Assembly: GCF_000719265.1 (NCBI RefSeq)
Contig: NZ_JOFL01000001.1
Coordinates: forward strand, 310,001 to 374,000
Length of the DNA stretch: 64,000 nt
From: Streptomyces roseoverticillatus
GTDB lineage: Bacteria; Actinomycetota; Actinomycetes; Streptomycetales; Streptomycetaceae
Direction: 5' to 3'
A model generated the notes under the pieces. It saw only the letters and a program-made list of their open reading frames with translations. It did no database searches and was not told the DNA's origin. Below are positions 52,601-62,165 of this stretch, one piece after another (positions within the stretch are counted from its first letter, which is position 1; each line of letters starts with the position of its first letter). Both the position numbers and the translations under genes were made by a program.

Positions 52601-53159
52601 CGGATGCCGCCGGGCCTTCGCCGTTGCGGCGGAGAGTTGTCCGCCGTTCCGGCGGAGGTACACATGGTGGTGACGGCCTGGTGACGGGAGCCGGCGCGAT
52701 CCGGACGCGATCCGGCACCGCCGGGATGCCACGGCGTGGCCGATCGCCGCCGCGGCGGAGAAGACCACCGCGCCACGAGCCCGCCGGATCGCCCGGTGAA
52801 CGGAGCCGACGCGGCCCTGGCGCCGTCCGGCACCGCCGGGATCCCACGGCGTGGCCGATCGCCGCCGCGGCGGAGAAGACCACCGCGCCACGAGCCGGCA
52901 GACCGCCCGGTGAACGGAGCCGACGCGGCCCTGGCACAGTCCGGCACCGCCGGGATGCCACGTTGTGGCCGATCGCCGTCGCGGCGGAGAAAGCCTCCCG
53001 CGGCACGAGCCCGGCAGACCGCCCGGTGAAAGGCTGACATCGGCGGGCCGCCGTGTCGTGGTCGACCGCCGTCGTGGCGGAGAAGCCCGCTCGCCCCGGT
53101 GCCGGCAGAACGATTCCGCCGCGACGGCGGCGCGCCACCGCGGCGTGTGTCCGGCGGAG
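52601..53159. repeat. Array of ~50-bp dyad repeats within ~115-bp units, between ureF and ureG
   Basis: Copies of a GC-rich element start at about 52601 (degenerate), 52711, 52826, 52940 and 53036 (degenerate), with an inverted copy at 53114-53159. The core runs CGGCACCGCCGGGATGCCAC, then GTGGCCGATCGCCGC and CGGCGGAGAAG, so its ends CCGCCGG/CGGCGG can pair. Three copies also share ~65 bp of flank (GCCACGAGCC...CGGTGAACGGAGCCGACG), giving a 114-115-bp tandem period. The region has no real gene. Similar copies occur at 63576-63872. Confidence 0.85.
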
Positions 53160-53198
53160 TGGGCGGGCGCCGCAGCGCCGCGCGGGCGATGGCGCGCA

Positions 53199-53939
53199 TC
53201 AGCTTGCGAAGAGTCGTACGGGCCACGCCGCGTGGAGCTCCGCCGTGATGTCCAGCAGCGGCGCCGCGGAGGCCGGGAGGGCGTCCGGGCCCTCCAGGAC
53301 GGCCCGCGCCGCGGCGTCGACGGCACGCCCGGCGACAGTGTCCATCGCGGGTGCGAGCCGGGCCAGGACGGCCGTCGCGTCGAACGGGTCGAGGCTCAGC
53401 AGGCGTACGACCGCGGTGGCCGGGCCGCTGACCGACTCGTAGACGCAGGCGTAGGCCGCGTCCAGCGGGCCCAGTCCGGCGGACCGGGCCGTGAGGCCGA
53501 GGACGACCGGTTGGTGGGCGCCGCGCGGCCGGGCCGCGGCGAGGGCGTCGAGCGCGTCCGAGGGCCATGTGGCGCGGGCGGCGCGCATGAGCTGCCGGCC
53601 GAGGCGCCGGGCGGTGGCGCGCAGGGCGGGTGCGGGGGTGCGGGCGTCCGCGGCGTCGTCGAGGGCGAGCGGGTCGAGCCCGGCGGCGGCCGCGGCGGCG
53701 AGGGCGGCGGCGGTGAGCCCGGCGGTGTGCAGCCGTCCCCGGCAGAACTCCTCCAGGGACGGCCCGTCGGTGATCCGCCCGGCTTTGACGGCGGCCTCGG
53801 CCCCGCCGGAGTGCGCGTGCCCTCCGGCGGGGAAGCGCCCGTCGGCGAGGACGAGGAGGGCGGCGATTCCGCCGCGGCCCGGCCCGGGGGCGGGCGCCCC
53901 CGGCGGGGCGGCCACTGCGGCTTCGGTGGTCCCTGTCAT
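53199..53939 (-). CDS. ureF: Urease accessory protein UreF
   Basis: The protein is 246 aa. The ATG at 53939 overlaps the ureC stop (TGATG). UreF features are LLVLADGRFPAGGHAHSGGA near the N-terminus and the helical body to LLDITAELHAAWPVRLF. It bridges UreD and UreG in the nickel-loading complex. The body is rich in Ala and Arg, as in other actinobacterial UreF. The repeat array begins about 40 bp after its stop. Confidence 0.92.
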   Translation of the reverse strand: MTGTTEAAVAAPPGAPAPGPGRGGIAALLVLADGRFPAGGHAHSGGAEAAVKAGRITDGPSLEEFCRGRLHTAGLTAAALAAAAAAGLDPLALDDAADARTPAPALRATARRLGRQLMRAARATWPSDALDALAAARPRGAHQPVVLGLTARSAGLGPLDAAYACVYESVSGPATAVVRLLSLDPFDATAVLARLAPAMDTVAGRAVDAAARAVLEGPDALPASAAPLLDITAELHAAWPVRLFAS

Positions 53940-55660
53940 CAGAACAGGAAGTAGCGCTGGGCCATCGGCAGTTCCGCCGCCGGCTGCGGTTCGATGACTT
54001 CTCCGTCGACGGTGACCGTGAACGTGTCGGGGTCGACCTCGACCCTCGGCCTGGCGTCGTTGTTGCGCATGTCGGCCTTGGTCACGCCGCGCGTGGACCG
54101 TATGGGAACGAATCGCTTGCCCAGCCCCAGCCGTTCCGGGAGGCCGTCGTCCATGGCCCACTGGGTGACGAAGTTGAGGGAGTTGGCGGCGGGGGCGCGG
54201 CCGTGGGCGCCGAACATGGGCCGGGGCAGGACGGGTTGCGGGGTGGGGATGGAGGCGTTGGCGTCGCCCATCTGGGCGTAGGCTATCTGGCCGCCCTTGA
54301 TGACGAGCTGCGGGCGTACGCCGAAGAAGGCGGGGTCCCAGAGCACGAGGTCGGCGAGCTTGCCCTGTTCCACGGAGCCGATCTCGTGGTCGAGGCCCTG
54401 TGCGACGGCGGGGTTGATGGTGTATTTGGCGACGTAGCGCCGGGCCCGGGCGTTGTCGGCGGGGCCGTCGCCGGGCAGGGCGCCGCGGCGCTTCTTCATC
54501 ACGTGCGCGGTCTGCCAGGTGCGCAGGACGACCTCCCCGATGCGGCCCATGGCCTGGGAGTCGGAGGAGATGATGGAGATGGCTCCGAGGTCGTGCAGGA
54601 CGTCCTCGGCGGCGATGGTGCCGGGCCGGATGCGGGATTCGGCGAAGGCGAGGTCTTCGGGGACGGCCGGGTTGAGGTGGTGGCAGACCATCAGCATGTC
54701 GAGGTGTTCGTCGACGGTGTTGACGGTGTGCGGCCGGGTGGGGTTGGTGGAGCTGGGCAGGACGTTGGCCTCGGAGACGACGGTGATGATGTCGGGCGCG
54801 TGCCCGCCGCCGGCGCCTTCGGTGTGGTAGGCGTGGATGGAGCGGCCGGCGATGGCGGCGAGGGTGTCGCCGACGAAGCCGGCCTCGTTGAGGGTGTCGG
54901 TGTGGACGGCGAGCTGGGCGCCGCTCTCCTCGCACACGGCGAGGCAGGCGTCGATGGCTGCGGGTGTCGCCCCCCAGTCCTCGTGGATCTTGAAGCCGAC
55001 GGCGCCGGCCCGCAGCTGGGCGCGCATCGAGTCGTACGAGACGGTGTTGCCCTTGCCCAGCAGGCCGACGTTGACCGGGTACCCCTCCATCGCCTCGAAC
55101 ATCCGGGCGAGGTGCCAGGCGCCGGGGGTGATGGTGGTGGCCTTGCTGCCCTCGGCGGGCCCGGTGCCGCCGCCGAGCAGGGTGGTGACGCCGGAGGCGA
55201 GTGCCTCGTCGGCGGCCTGCGGGCAGATGAAGTGGACGTGGGCGTCGACGGCGCCGGCGGTGAGGATCTTCCCGTTGCCGGCGATGATCTCGGTCTCGGG
55301 GCCGATGACGAGGTCGGGGTGGACGCCGTCCATGGTGTCGGGGTTGCCGGCCTTGCCGATGCCGGTGATGCGGCCGTCGCGGATCCCGACGTCGGCCTTG
55401 ACGATGCCCCAGTGGTCGAGGACGAGCGCGCCGGTGATGACGGTGTCGGGGGCGCCGTCGGCGCGGGTCGCGCGGGACTGGCCCATGGACTCGCGGATGA
55501 CCTTGCCGCCGCCGAAGACGGCCTCGTCGCCGGCGTGGCCGGGGCCGCCGCTGCGGTCCTCCTCGATCTCGATGACGAGGCCGGTGTCGGCGAGGCGGAC
55601 GCGGTCGCCGGCGGTGGGCCCGTAGAGGTCGGCGTAGGCGACGCGGCTGAGCTCACTCAT
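53939..55660 (-). CDS. ureC: Urease subunit alpha UreC
   Basis: The protein is 573 aa, full length. The nickel ligands and active site are present: DAHVHFICP (HxH), [12 protein letters not shown] (Lys to be carbamylated), [28 protein letters not shown], the flap MVCHHLNP with catalytic His, and [15 protein letters not shown] with the Asp ligand. It hydrolyses urea to ammonia and carbamate in the cytoplasm. The start overlaps ureB by 8 nt. Confidence 0.97.
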   Translation of the reverse strand: MSELSRVAYADLYGPTAGDRVRLADTGLVIEIEEDRSGGPGHAGDEAVFGGGKVIRESMGQSRATRADGAPDTVITGALVLDHWGIVKADVGIRDGRITGIGKAGNPDTMDGVHPDLVIGPETEIIAGNGKILTAGAVDAHVHFICPQAADEALASGVTTLLGGGTGPAEGSKATTITPGAWHLARMFEAMEGYPVNVGLLGKGNTVSYDSMRAQLRAGAVGFKIHEDWGATPAAIDACLAVCEESGAQLAVHTDTLNEAGFVGDTLAAIAGRSIHAYHTEGAGGGHAPDIITVVSEANVLPSSTNPTRPHTVNTVDEHLDMLMVCHHLNPAVPEDLAFAESRIRPGTIAAEDVLHDLGAISIISSDSQAMGRIGEVVLRTWQTAHVMKKRRGALPGDGPADNARARRYVAKYTINPAVAQGLDHEIGSVEQGKLADLVLWDPAFFGVRPQLVIKGGQIAYAQMGDANASIPTPQPVLPRPMFGAHGRAPAANSLNFVTQWAMDDGLPERLGLGKRFVPIRSTRGVTKADMRNNDARPRVEVDPDTFTVTVDGEVIEPQPAAELPMAQRYFLF

Positions 55661-55964
55661 CGAGCGGTCCCCCGCACTCGCCGCGCAGGCCCTCGACGAT
55701 GCGCTTGCCGCCGATGGGCACGAGGTCGACCTGGACGGGGATGCCCGGCTCGAAGCGGACGGCGGTGCCCGCGGCGATGTCGAGGCGCTTGCCGCGGGCC
55801 GCGGTCCGGTCGAAGTCGAGGCCGGGGTTGGCCTCGGCGAAGTGGTAGTGCGAGCCGACCTGCACCGGGCGGTCGGCGGCGTTGAGCACGGTGAGCCGGG
55901 TGCGGTGCAGGCCCTGGTTGAGGGCCACGGGCTCGGCGGCGTGCAGGATCTCTCCGGGAATCAT
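55653..55964 (-). CDS. ureB: Urease subunit beta UreB
   Basis: The protein is 103 aa: [38 protein letters not shown] and [18 protein letters not shown] are the standard UreB blocks. Structural subunit of the (ABC)3 urease. It overlaps ureC and lies 12 bp after ureA. Confidence 0.95.
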   Translation of the reverse strand: MIPGEILHAAEPVALNQGLHRTRLTVLNAADRPVQVGSHYHFAEANPGLDFDRTAARGKRLDIAAGTAVRFEPGIPVQVDLVPIGGKRIVEGLRGECGGPLDE

Positions 55965-55976
55965 CGGTCCGCCCCT

Positions 55977-56279
<303 letters not shown>

Positions 56280-56974
56280 GCGTGCCACCTCACTGTCGTC
56301 CCGGGGTCCCGGATGGACACACCGGGCCGCCACCCGAAGTTCAACACGGTGTTGACCTGGGGTTCTTCGGCCGGGAGCCAGGGATTGCAGATTAGGGCCG
56401 AACCTTTTCCAACGCGTTAACTGACTCTTTGCGCTGCCATGGCCATAGCCCTGCGGGCCCGCTGTCGGATGCATCTACTGGATCTTCTGGGCCGGATCAT
56501 GGCCGTCCGCCCGCACGACACGTACCGCCGGCTACGGGCAGCGCAGACGCCGCCGTCGCCGTGCCGCGACCGCCGCCCGGTTCGCAGGGGTGTGCGAACC
56601 GGGCGAACGGGAGATGTGAACGGGCCGTGCCGACGCGGGCGGTACGGGGCTCCGGCGCAGAGCGCCGGGGGCGAAGGGATCTCCGCGCCATGTGCGCCGG
56701 AGGGCCGGGGGTCCGCACGCGAATAAACCCGGCTCCGTCCCATGGAGGATCACGGCGTAGACGGGGCGTGGTGATCGATTTGGGGCGGACGGCCGGATTG
56801 CGCCCGGCCGGGTATGAACCGCCGCAGGCCAGCGGCTCAGCCGGCTTGCGCGCACACCATCAATTCGCCCTGTGTCCACCGGAATTACCCAGAAGTGATC
56901 AGCCTCACATACCCCCGGTTCCGCTCGGAATCCGCGCGGCGGCTGCGCCAAGATCCCTGCGACGACAAGACCCC
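56280..56974. promoter_or_regulatory. Urease promoter region and gap; palindrome at 56341-56355
   Basis: TCAACAC-G-GTGTTGA (56341-56355) is a perfect 7-bp-arm palindrome about 62 bp upstream of ureA, a likely operator. AACGCGTT near 56413 is a second short palindrome. The remaining ~550 bp shows only low-quality open frames on both strands. It presumably contains the promoter of the riboswitch RNA. I see no gene here. Confidence 0.45.
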
Positions 56975-57190
56975 GCCACCCCGGCGGGGCGGTCCCGGCG
57001 GACGCCGAACCCTGCCGCCGACGGGATGCCGGGTCGACTTGAGTGCACGGCAGGGATGGAGGACCCAAGAGTGGTGGGACGACCAAGAGTAGTGCGGTCG
57101 GCCCTTGGGGTGAAGCCGTTGACCACGGCCGGGCAACCTTCGCCTGCCCGAACCCGACAGGTCATCCTTCACAGGCGGCTGACGAAGGGT
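56975..57190 (+). ncRNA. ydaO-type c-di-AMP riboswitch upstream of the NlpC/P60 gene
   Basis: The leader carries conserved ydaO blocks in order: GACGCCGAACCCTGCCGCCG (about 57000-57020), GGCAGGGATGGAGGACCCAAG (57050-57070), CTTGGGGTGAAGCCG (57104-57118), GGGCAACCTTCGCCTGCCCGAAC (57131-57153) and a closing CAGGCGGCTGACGAAGG. The last block ends at the ribosome site of the hydrolase gene. In actinobacteria this riboswitch commonly controls wall hydrolases and switches them off at high c-di-AMP. Boundaries are approximate. Confidence 0.85.
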
Positions 57191-57196
57191 TAGCGC

Positions 57197-57667
57197 ATGG
57201 GCGCGCACAAACGTCCGTCGAAGCTGTCCAGGGCCGGTGCCGCATCGGCCCTCACTCTCGCCGCAGTAGGTGCCACGGTGCTGGCACCGGGCGGCGCGGC
57301 AGAGGCGGAGGCGTCTTCCGTCTCCACCACGGCACTCCGGATCGCGGCCTCGAAGCAGGGCTCCCCGTATCAGTGGGGAGCGACCGGACCCTACCGGTTC
57401 GACTGCTCGGGCCTCACGCTCTACTCCTTCAAGCGGGCCGGCAAGTCCCTGCCCCGCACCGCCGCCCAGCAGTACAACAGCACGCAGCACATCTCGCGGT
57501 CCGCACGCGAACGCGGCGACCTGGTCTTCTTCATCTCCGGGCGCGGCATCTACCACGTCGGGATATACGCCGGGGACGGGAGGATCTGGCACGCTCCCAA
57601 GACGGGCGCGGTCGTCCGCCTGGAGCGGATCTGGACCAACAGCGTCCGCTACGGCCGGGTCGGCTGA
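57197..57667 (+). CDS. Secreted NlpC/P60 (C40) cell-wall hydrolase
   Basis: The protein is 156 aa with a signal peptide (~1-38). The NlpC/P60 domain is minimal: SKQGSPYQWGATGPYRFDCS with the catalytic Cys in FDCSG, GRGIYHVGIYAGDGRIWHAP with the catalytic His, and a polar residue downstream. Such enzymes cut gamma-D-Glu-diamino-acid bonds in peptidoglycan. It is a single-domain enzyme without a wall-binding module. Expression is likely under the riboswitch that ends 7 bp before its ATG. A hairpin follows. Confidence 0.92.
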   Translation: MGAHKRPSKLSRAGAASALTLAAVGATVLAPGGAAEAEASSVSTTALRIAASKQGSPYQWGATGPYRFDCSGLTLYSFKRAGKSLPRTAAQQYNSTQHISRSARERGDLVFFISGRGIYHVGIYAGDGRIWHAPKTGAVVRLERIWTNSVRYGRVG

Positions 57668-57719
57668 TCCGCCGGCACCCCCGGGCGAATGAGCCCGCAA
57701 CCGCCCCGAAAGGGCCCGA

Positions 57720-57746
57720 GGCCCCCCGCACCCCGTGCGGGGGGCC
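57720..57746. terminator. Perfect 11-bp GC hairpin between convergent genes
   Basis: GGCCCCCCGCA (57720-57730) pairs with TGCGGGGGGCC (57736-57746) around a 5-nt loop. It serves both the hydrolase and the facing ATPase gene. Confidence 0.75.
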
Positions 57747-57765
57747 TGGCCGGCCGGAGGGGAGT

Positions 57766-58206
57766 TCAGCGCTCGGCGCTGACCGGCACGGTCCAGGGGA
57801 GGGAGATCCACACCGTCTTGCCGCCGTCGGAGGTCGGGGTGAAGAACAGCCGCCCCCCGTACTCCGCGGTGAGACAGCGGATGATCACCATGCCGCGGCC
57901 GTTGTCCTGCTGGACCGCGGCGGGCAGCCGCCGGGGGAAGCGGGGGTGGCTGTCCGTGACCCCGATGCGCAGCTGCTGGTCGCGGTCGAGGCGGACGTCC
58001 ACGGTGAAGGTGGGCGACTGGCCCCGGGTGTGCTGCACGGCGTTGGTGGCGAGCTCCGAGACGATCAGGCGTACGGTCTCGGCGGTGTCGGTCCCGCCCG
58101 GCAGCCCCCAGTCAGCCAGCACCTCCGCGACGTAGCGCCGCGCCGTAGACACCGAGCCGGGGGCGCTCGGCAGAGTGACGGTGGCTTCTTGGTGGTCTGC
58201 TGCCAT
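57766..58206 (-). CDS. RsbW-like histidine-kinase-type ATP-binding protein
   Basis: The protein is 146 aa, a lone HATPase domain: LIVSELATNAVQHTRG (N-box), IGVTDSHPRFPR (G1 region) and DNGRGMVIIRCLTAEYG (G2). Proteins like this are anti-sigma or regulatory kinases in Streptomyces. ATG 58206 has AAAGGG at a good distance. It is divergent from a whiJ-like HTH gene followed by a DUF397 gene, a recurring Streptomyces triad in developmental control; exact partners are unknown. Confidence 0.88.
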   Translation of the reverse strand: MAADHQEATVTLPSAPGSVSTARRYVAEVLADWGLPGGTDTAETVRLIVSELATNAVQHTRGQSPTFTVDVRLDRDQQLRIGVTDSHPRFPRRLPAAVQQDNGRGMVIIRCLTAEYGGRLFFTPTSDGGKTVWISLPWTVPVSAER

Positions 58207-58455
58207 GGCGGTGGCCCTTTCAGCCGAGGTCCCGCCGAAAGCCGGACCCCCGTACACCGCCGGTGCACCGCCACGGAAATCGGGGAGCATGCCGTACGTC
58301 AGTGGGAGTCGTGAGCGGCCTCGGGCGGCTCTGTGCGACAGCCTGCCACTGATAACGCCTGTGATGGGAGCGATCCCCCAAGATATGCATATATCTGTCG
58401 CCCAAAGCAGTGAACTCTACGACGAGCGACCGTATTCGCCCGGCACACTGGGCTA

Positions 58456-58477
58456 TTGACACTGACGTATGTCAGTG
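58456..58477 (+). promoter_or_regulatory. -35 element overlapped by a palindrome before the whiJ-like gene
   Basis: TTGACA at 58456-58461 is a consensus -35 box. CACTGAC-GTAT-GTCAGTG (58460-58477) overlaps it, with perfect 7-bp arms. Repeated CAGTG follows. The layout suits autorepression by the HTH protein encoded 34 bp downstream. No clear -10 box was found. The 58207-58511 gap shows nothing else certain. Confidence 0.55.
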
Positions 58478-58511
58478 ACAGTGGCAGTGATCTAGGGGAG
58501 GGCAGGGCCGA

Positions 58512-59390
58512 ATGCGGTACGGACCGGCGGTGCGCCGCCGCAAGCTGGGTGCGGAGCTGCGCCGCCAGCGCGAGCTGGCCGAGCTGACGAGCCTGGAGGC
58601 CGCGCGCGCGGTGGGCTGGCACCAGTCGAAGGTCAGCCGGATCGAGACGGGCGCCAGTGGCGTGAAACCGGCGGACGTGGCACGGCTCCTGGACGCCTAC
58701 GGGGTCACCGACTCCGAACTGCGCGCGCTGCTGGGGGCGCTGTGCGGGGCGGGGTCGCCCGCGCCGGGCGAGGGCGCGGGGGCCCGGCGCGGCTGGTGGT
58801 ACGCCTACCGCGACCGGCTGCCGCCGGCCTATCTGGACTTCATCAGCCTGGAGTCGGAGGCGTCGCGGTTAAGCACCCTGGAGACCGCCGTGGTGCCCGG
58901 CCTGCTGCAGACGCCCGACTACGCCCGGGCCGTGACGCGTGCGGCACTGGGCGATCCCGCTCCGGAACAGGTCGAGGAGCTGGTGCGGGTGCGCATGGCG
59001 CGGCAGGCGGTGCTGCGGGGCGAGCAGCCGCTGGAGGTGTGCGCCGTGCTGGACGAGGCGGTATTGCACCATGAGGTGGGCGGACCGGAGGTCATGGCCG
59101 GACAGCTGCGGCACCTGGTGGAGACGGGGTCGTTGCGGCATGTACGGCTGCACGTCCTGCCGTTCTCCAGTGGCGGCCATATCGGCATCACCGGGCCTTT
59201 TGTTATCTTCTCATTTCCGCGCATTGCTGATCTGGATGTGGTTGTTCTCGACCACTTGACGAGTAGCCTCTACCTGGAGCGGAAAGAAGACCTCCGGGCG
59301 TACGGCGCGGCATTCACGACGCTGCGCGAACACGCGCTCTCGCACGAGAACTCACTGGAATTCATCGCCGGGATCAACGACGGCGCGTAA
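58512..59390 (+). CDS. WhiJ-like XRE-family regulator with DUF5753 domain
   Basis: The protein is 292 aa. The N-terminal HTH reads LRRQRELAELTSLEAARAVG, then WHQSKVSRIETGASGVKPAD. The rest is DUF5753: WWYAYRDRLPPAYLDFISLE, VVPGLLQTPDYARAV, RMARQAVLRGEQPLEVCAVL and HIGITGPFVIFSFP. This class pairs with DUF397 proteins in many Streptomyces loci (whiJ/bldB-related) and affects development and antibiotic production. GGGGAGGG lies upstream. The DUF397 gene follows after 9 bp. Confidence 0.9.
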   Translation: MRYGPAVRRRKLGAELRRQRELAELTSLEAARAVGWHQSKVSRIETGASGVKPADVARLLDAYGVTDSELRALLGALCGAGSPAPGEGAGARRGWWYAYRDRLPPAYLDFISLESEASRLSTLETAVVPGLLQTPDYARAVTRAALGDPAPEQVEELVRVRMARQAVLRGEQPLEVCAVLDEAVLHHEVGGPEVMAGQLRHLVETGSLRHVRLHVLPFSSGGHIGITGPFVIFSFPRIADLDVVVLDHLTSSLYLERKEDLRAYGAAFTTLREHALSHENSLEFIAGINDGA

Positions 59391-59399
59391 GGAGGCACC

Positions 59400-59630
59400 A
59401 TGTCCGCAATGCCTCGGTACGTACCTGCCGCCCCTTCGCTTCTCCGCGGCGCCTTGTGGCGGCGCAGTAGCTACAGCACCGGATACAACAACTGCGTCGA
59501 GACGGCCGGGCCGCTCCCGGGCCGTTTCCTCGCCGTGCGCGACTCCAAGAACACAGCCGGTCCCGCCCTGCTCTTCCGATCCGCCTCGTGGACCTGCTTC
59601 GTCGACGGGCTGCGCGCCGGCCTCCGCTAG
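59400..59630 (+). CDS. DUF397 small protein
   Basis: The protein is 76 aa with the DUF397 pattern: WRRSSYSTGYNNCVETAG, FLAVRDSKNTAGPAL and a closing SWTCFVDGLRAG. Small acidic-to-neutral partners of WhiJ-like regulators; they may relieve DNA binding by the regulator. Start 9 bp after the regulator's stop with GGAGG, so the pair is one operon. Confidence 0.9.
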   Translation: MSAMPRYVPAAPSLLRGALWRRSSYSTGYNNCVETAGPLPGRFLAVRDSKNTAGPALLFRSASWTCFVDGLRAGLR

Positions 59631-59643
59631 GACCGCCGCGGGC

Positions 59644-60804
59644 TTACACGGCCGGCGCGGTCCGTACGATCGCGCCGGCCGCCGCCGTCACCTGTCCGTC
59701 CGTCAGATCCGCCCGGGCGGTCAGCCGCAGCCGTGAGATGCCGTCCGGCACGGACGGCGGCCGGAAGCAGCCGACCGCGAAGCCGGCCTCCCGGCAGTCC
59801 GCCGCCCACCGCACCGCCGCCTCCGGCGAGGGCGCGCGGACGGACACCACCGCCGCGTCGGGCCGTACCGCCTGGAGGCCCGCCGCCACGACCCTGCGGT
59901 GCAGCTCGGCGGCGATCTCCCGGACCCGGACCGCGCGCTGCGGCTCGCGGCGCAGCACCGTGAGGGCCGCCAGCGCGGCGCCGGCCGCCGCCGGGGCGAG
60001 GCCGGTGTCGAAGATGAACGTCCGGGCGTTGCTCACGAGGTGCCGGATCACGCGCGCGGGGCCGAGCACCGCACCGCCCTGGCTGCCGAGCGCCTTCGAC
60101 AGGGTGACCGTGGCGACGACGTCCGGGGCGCCCGCGAGCCCCGCCGCGTGCAGCGCGCCGCGGCCGCCCTCGCCGAGGACGCCGAGCCCGTGCGCGTCGT
60201 CCACGAGCAGCGCCGCGCCGTGCTCGCGGCACGCCGCGGCCAGTGCGGTCAGCGGGGCCGCGTCGCCGTCGACGGAGAAGACGGAGTCGGTGACGGCCAG
60301 GGCGCGGCCGGCGTGCGTGGCGAGGGCCTTGCGGACGGCGGCGGGGTCGGCGTGCGGCACGATCGCCTTCTCGGCGCGGGCGAGCCGGCAGCCGTCGATC
60401 AGCGAGGCGTGGTTGCCCTCGTCGGAGACGAGCAGGGCCCCGCCGGCCCCGGCGCCCGGTCCGGCGAGCGCGGTGACGGCGGCGAGGTTGGCGGTGTAGC
60501 CGGAGGAGAAGATGAGCGCCGCCTCGAAGCCGCAGAACGCGGCGAGCTCCGCCTCCAGCCGGGCGTGCAGGTCGGTGCTTCCGGTGACCAGGCGGGAGCC
60601 GGTCGCGCCCGCGCCCCACTGCCGGGCGGCCGCCGCGGCGGCCTCGGTGACCTCCGGGTGGCGGGTGAGGCCGAGGTAGTCGTTGCCCGCCAGGTCCACC
60701 AGCGGCGCGTCGGCCGGGCGCGGCCGCAGGGTCCGTACGAGACCGGCCGCGAGGCGCCGCTCGTGGTGGGCGTCGATCCAGCCGAAGGCGTCGTCCTGAG
60801 GCAT
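59644..60804 (-). CDS. bioF: 8-amino-7-oxononanoate synthase
   Basis: The protein is 386 aa. PLP-enzyme blocks of the alpha-oxoamine synthase family: LAGNDYLGLTRHPEV, GAGATGSRLVTGSTDLH, LIFSSGYTANLAAV, SVFSVDGDAAPLTAL, LLVDDAHGLGVLGEGG, and the Lys region VTLSKALGSQGG. It condenses pimeloyl-thioester with alanine in biotin synthesis. The gene is divergent from bioB-bioA. Confidence 0.94.
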   Translation of the reverse strand: MPQDDAFGWIDAHHERRLAAGLVRTLRPRPADAPLVDLAGNDYLGLTRHPEVTEAAAAAARQWGAGATGSRLVTGSTDLHARLEAELAAFCGFEAALIFSSGYTANLAAVTALAGPGAGAGGALLVSDEGNHASLIDGCRLARAEKAIVPHADPAAVRKALATHAGRALAVTDSVFSVDGDAAPLTALAAACREHGAALLVDDAHGLGVLGEGGRGALHAAGLAGAPDVVATVTLSKALGSQGGAVLGPARVIRHLVSNARTFIFDTGLAPAAAGAALAALTVLRREPQRAVRVREIAAELHRRVVAAGLQAVRPDAAVVSVRAPSPEAAVRWAADCREAGFAVGCFRPPSVPDGISRLRLTARADLTDGQVTAAAGAIVRTAPAV

Positions 60805-60995
60805 GCGGCCGTCCTTCGCGTTCCAGGGGGCTGGGCCGGTTCCGCGGAGCGTTCTGTGGAGCCCGGATAGAACCTCCCTAGAACGTAGCGGCCGTCACTC
60901 CTGGTCAGGGTGTGGCAATACACACACATCAATCCGCCCCTGTTGTGTAATCCCTACCTTGGCCGAGAGTGCGGCCGTGAGCGAGGATCACCGCC
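60805..60995. promoter_or_regulatory. Divergent bio promoter region with repeat motifs
   Basis: Seen here: TAGAAC twice, 11 nt apart (60868 and 60879), GTTCT...AGAAC (60851-60873), GTGT-GGCAAT-ACAC (60910-60923) and ACACAC...TTGTGT nearby. In actinobacteria BioQ-type TetR or BirA proteins control such regions. Which motif is the operator cannot be settled without comparison. Confidence 0.45.
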
Positions 60996-62165
60996 ATGGA
61001 CCTGCTGAACACGCTGGTGGACAAGGGGCTGCGGCGCGAGCTGCCGAGCCGTGAAGAGGCACTCGCCGTACTGGCGACCTCCGACGACGACCTGCTCGAC
61101 GTGGTGGCCGCGGCCGGCAAGGTGCGCCGCAAGTGGTTCGGGCGCCGGGTGAAGCTCAACTACCTCGTCAACCTGAAGTCGGGGCTCTGCCCCGAGGACT
61201 GCTCGTACTGCTCGCAGCGGCTCGGCTCCAAGGCCGAGATCCTCAAGTACACCTGGCTCAAGCCGGAGGACGCCTCCAAGGCCGCGGCGGCCGGTGTCGC
61301 GGGCGGCGCGAAGCGGGTCTGCCTGGTCGCCAGCGGGCGCGGGCCCACGGACCGGGACATCGACCGCGTCTCGAAGACCATCGAGGCGATCAAGGAGCAG
61401 AACGAGGACGTCGAGGTGTGCGCGTGCCTCGGACTGCTCTCCAACGGACAGGCCGAGCGGCTGCGCGCCGCGGGCGCCGATGCGTACAACCACAACCTCA
61501 ACACCTCCGAAGCCACCTACGGCGGCATCACCACCACCCACACCTACGCCGACCGCGTCGACACCGTGCAGCAGGCCCAGGCGGCGGGCATGTCCGCCTG
61601 CTCCGGCCTGATCGCGGGCATGGGCGAGACCGACGAGGACCTGGTCGACGTCGTCTTCTCGCTGCGGGCGCTGGACCCGGACTCGGTGCCGGTGAACTTC
61701 CTCATCCCCTTCGAGGGCACGCCGCTGGCCAAGGAGTGGAACCTCACGCCGCAGCGGGCGCTGCGCATCCTCGCCATGGTGCGGTTCGTCTGCCCGGACG
61801 TGGAGGTCCGGCTGGCGGGCGGGCGCGAGGTGCACCTGCGGTCGATGCAGCCGCTCGCCCTGCACCTGGTCAACTCGATCTTCCTCGGCGACTACCTGAC
61901 CAGCGAGGGCCAGGAGGGCAAGGCCGACCTTGACATGATCGCGGACGCCGGGTTCGAGGTCGAGGGCGCGGGCGAGACGACCCTGCCGGCGCACCGGGCG
62001 GACGCCGTCGCGGCCGCGGGCTGCGGCGGGGGCTCGTGCGGGCCCTGCGGGGACGACTCCCCCACGGTCGCCGCCTCCGAGGCCGTCGCCGGCCAGGACG
62101 CGCGTACGGACCTGGTCGCCGTGCGGCGCCGGGGCGCGGGCACGGACCTGCCGCCCAATGCCTGA
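60996..62165 (+). CDS. bioB: Biotin synthase
   Basis: The protein is 389 aa. The radical-SAM cluster motif is [11 protein letters not shown]. Other BioB blocks: [51 protein letters not shown], and [11 protein letters not shown]. It inserts sulfur into dethiobiotin. The C-terminal ~50 residues form an extension with a Cys-rich [13 protein letters not shown], often seen in actinobacterial BioB but of unclear role. GAGGATC precedes the ATG. The stop overlaps bioA by 8 nt. Confidence 0.96.
   Translation: MDLLNTLVDKGLRRELPSREEALAVLATSDDDLLDVVAAAGKVRRKWFGRRVKLNYLVNLKSGLCPEDCSYCSQRLGSKAEILKYTWLKPEDASKAAAAGVAGGAKRVCLVASGRGPTDRDIDRVSKTIEAIKEQNEDVEVCACLGLLSNGQAERLRAAGADAYNHNLNTSEATYGGITTTHTYADRVDTVQQAQAAGMSACSGLIAGMGETDEDLVDVVFSLRALDPDSVPVNFLIPFEGTPLAKEWNLTPQRALRILAMVRFVCPDVEVRLAGGREVHLRSMQPLALHLVNSIFLGDYLTSEGQEGKADLDMIADAGFEVEGAGETTLPAHRADAVAAAGCGGGSCGPCGDDSPTVAASEAVAGQDARTDLVAVRRRGAGTDLPPNA

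Noticed and set aside
52567..53138. Arg/Gly/Ala-rich open frames across the repeat array, on both strands
   Set aside because: They arise from translation of the GC-rich repeats, repeat the same peptides each unit, and lack start signals and domains.
54203..55885. Long open frame of about 560 codons on the plus strand across ureC
   Set aside because: It is antisense to a perfectly conserved urease alpha gene. Its product is Gly/Val/Asp-rich and repetitive, as expected from the third-codon GC bias of the real gene.
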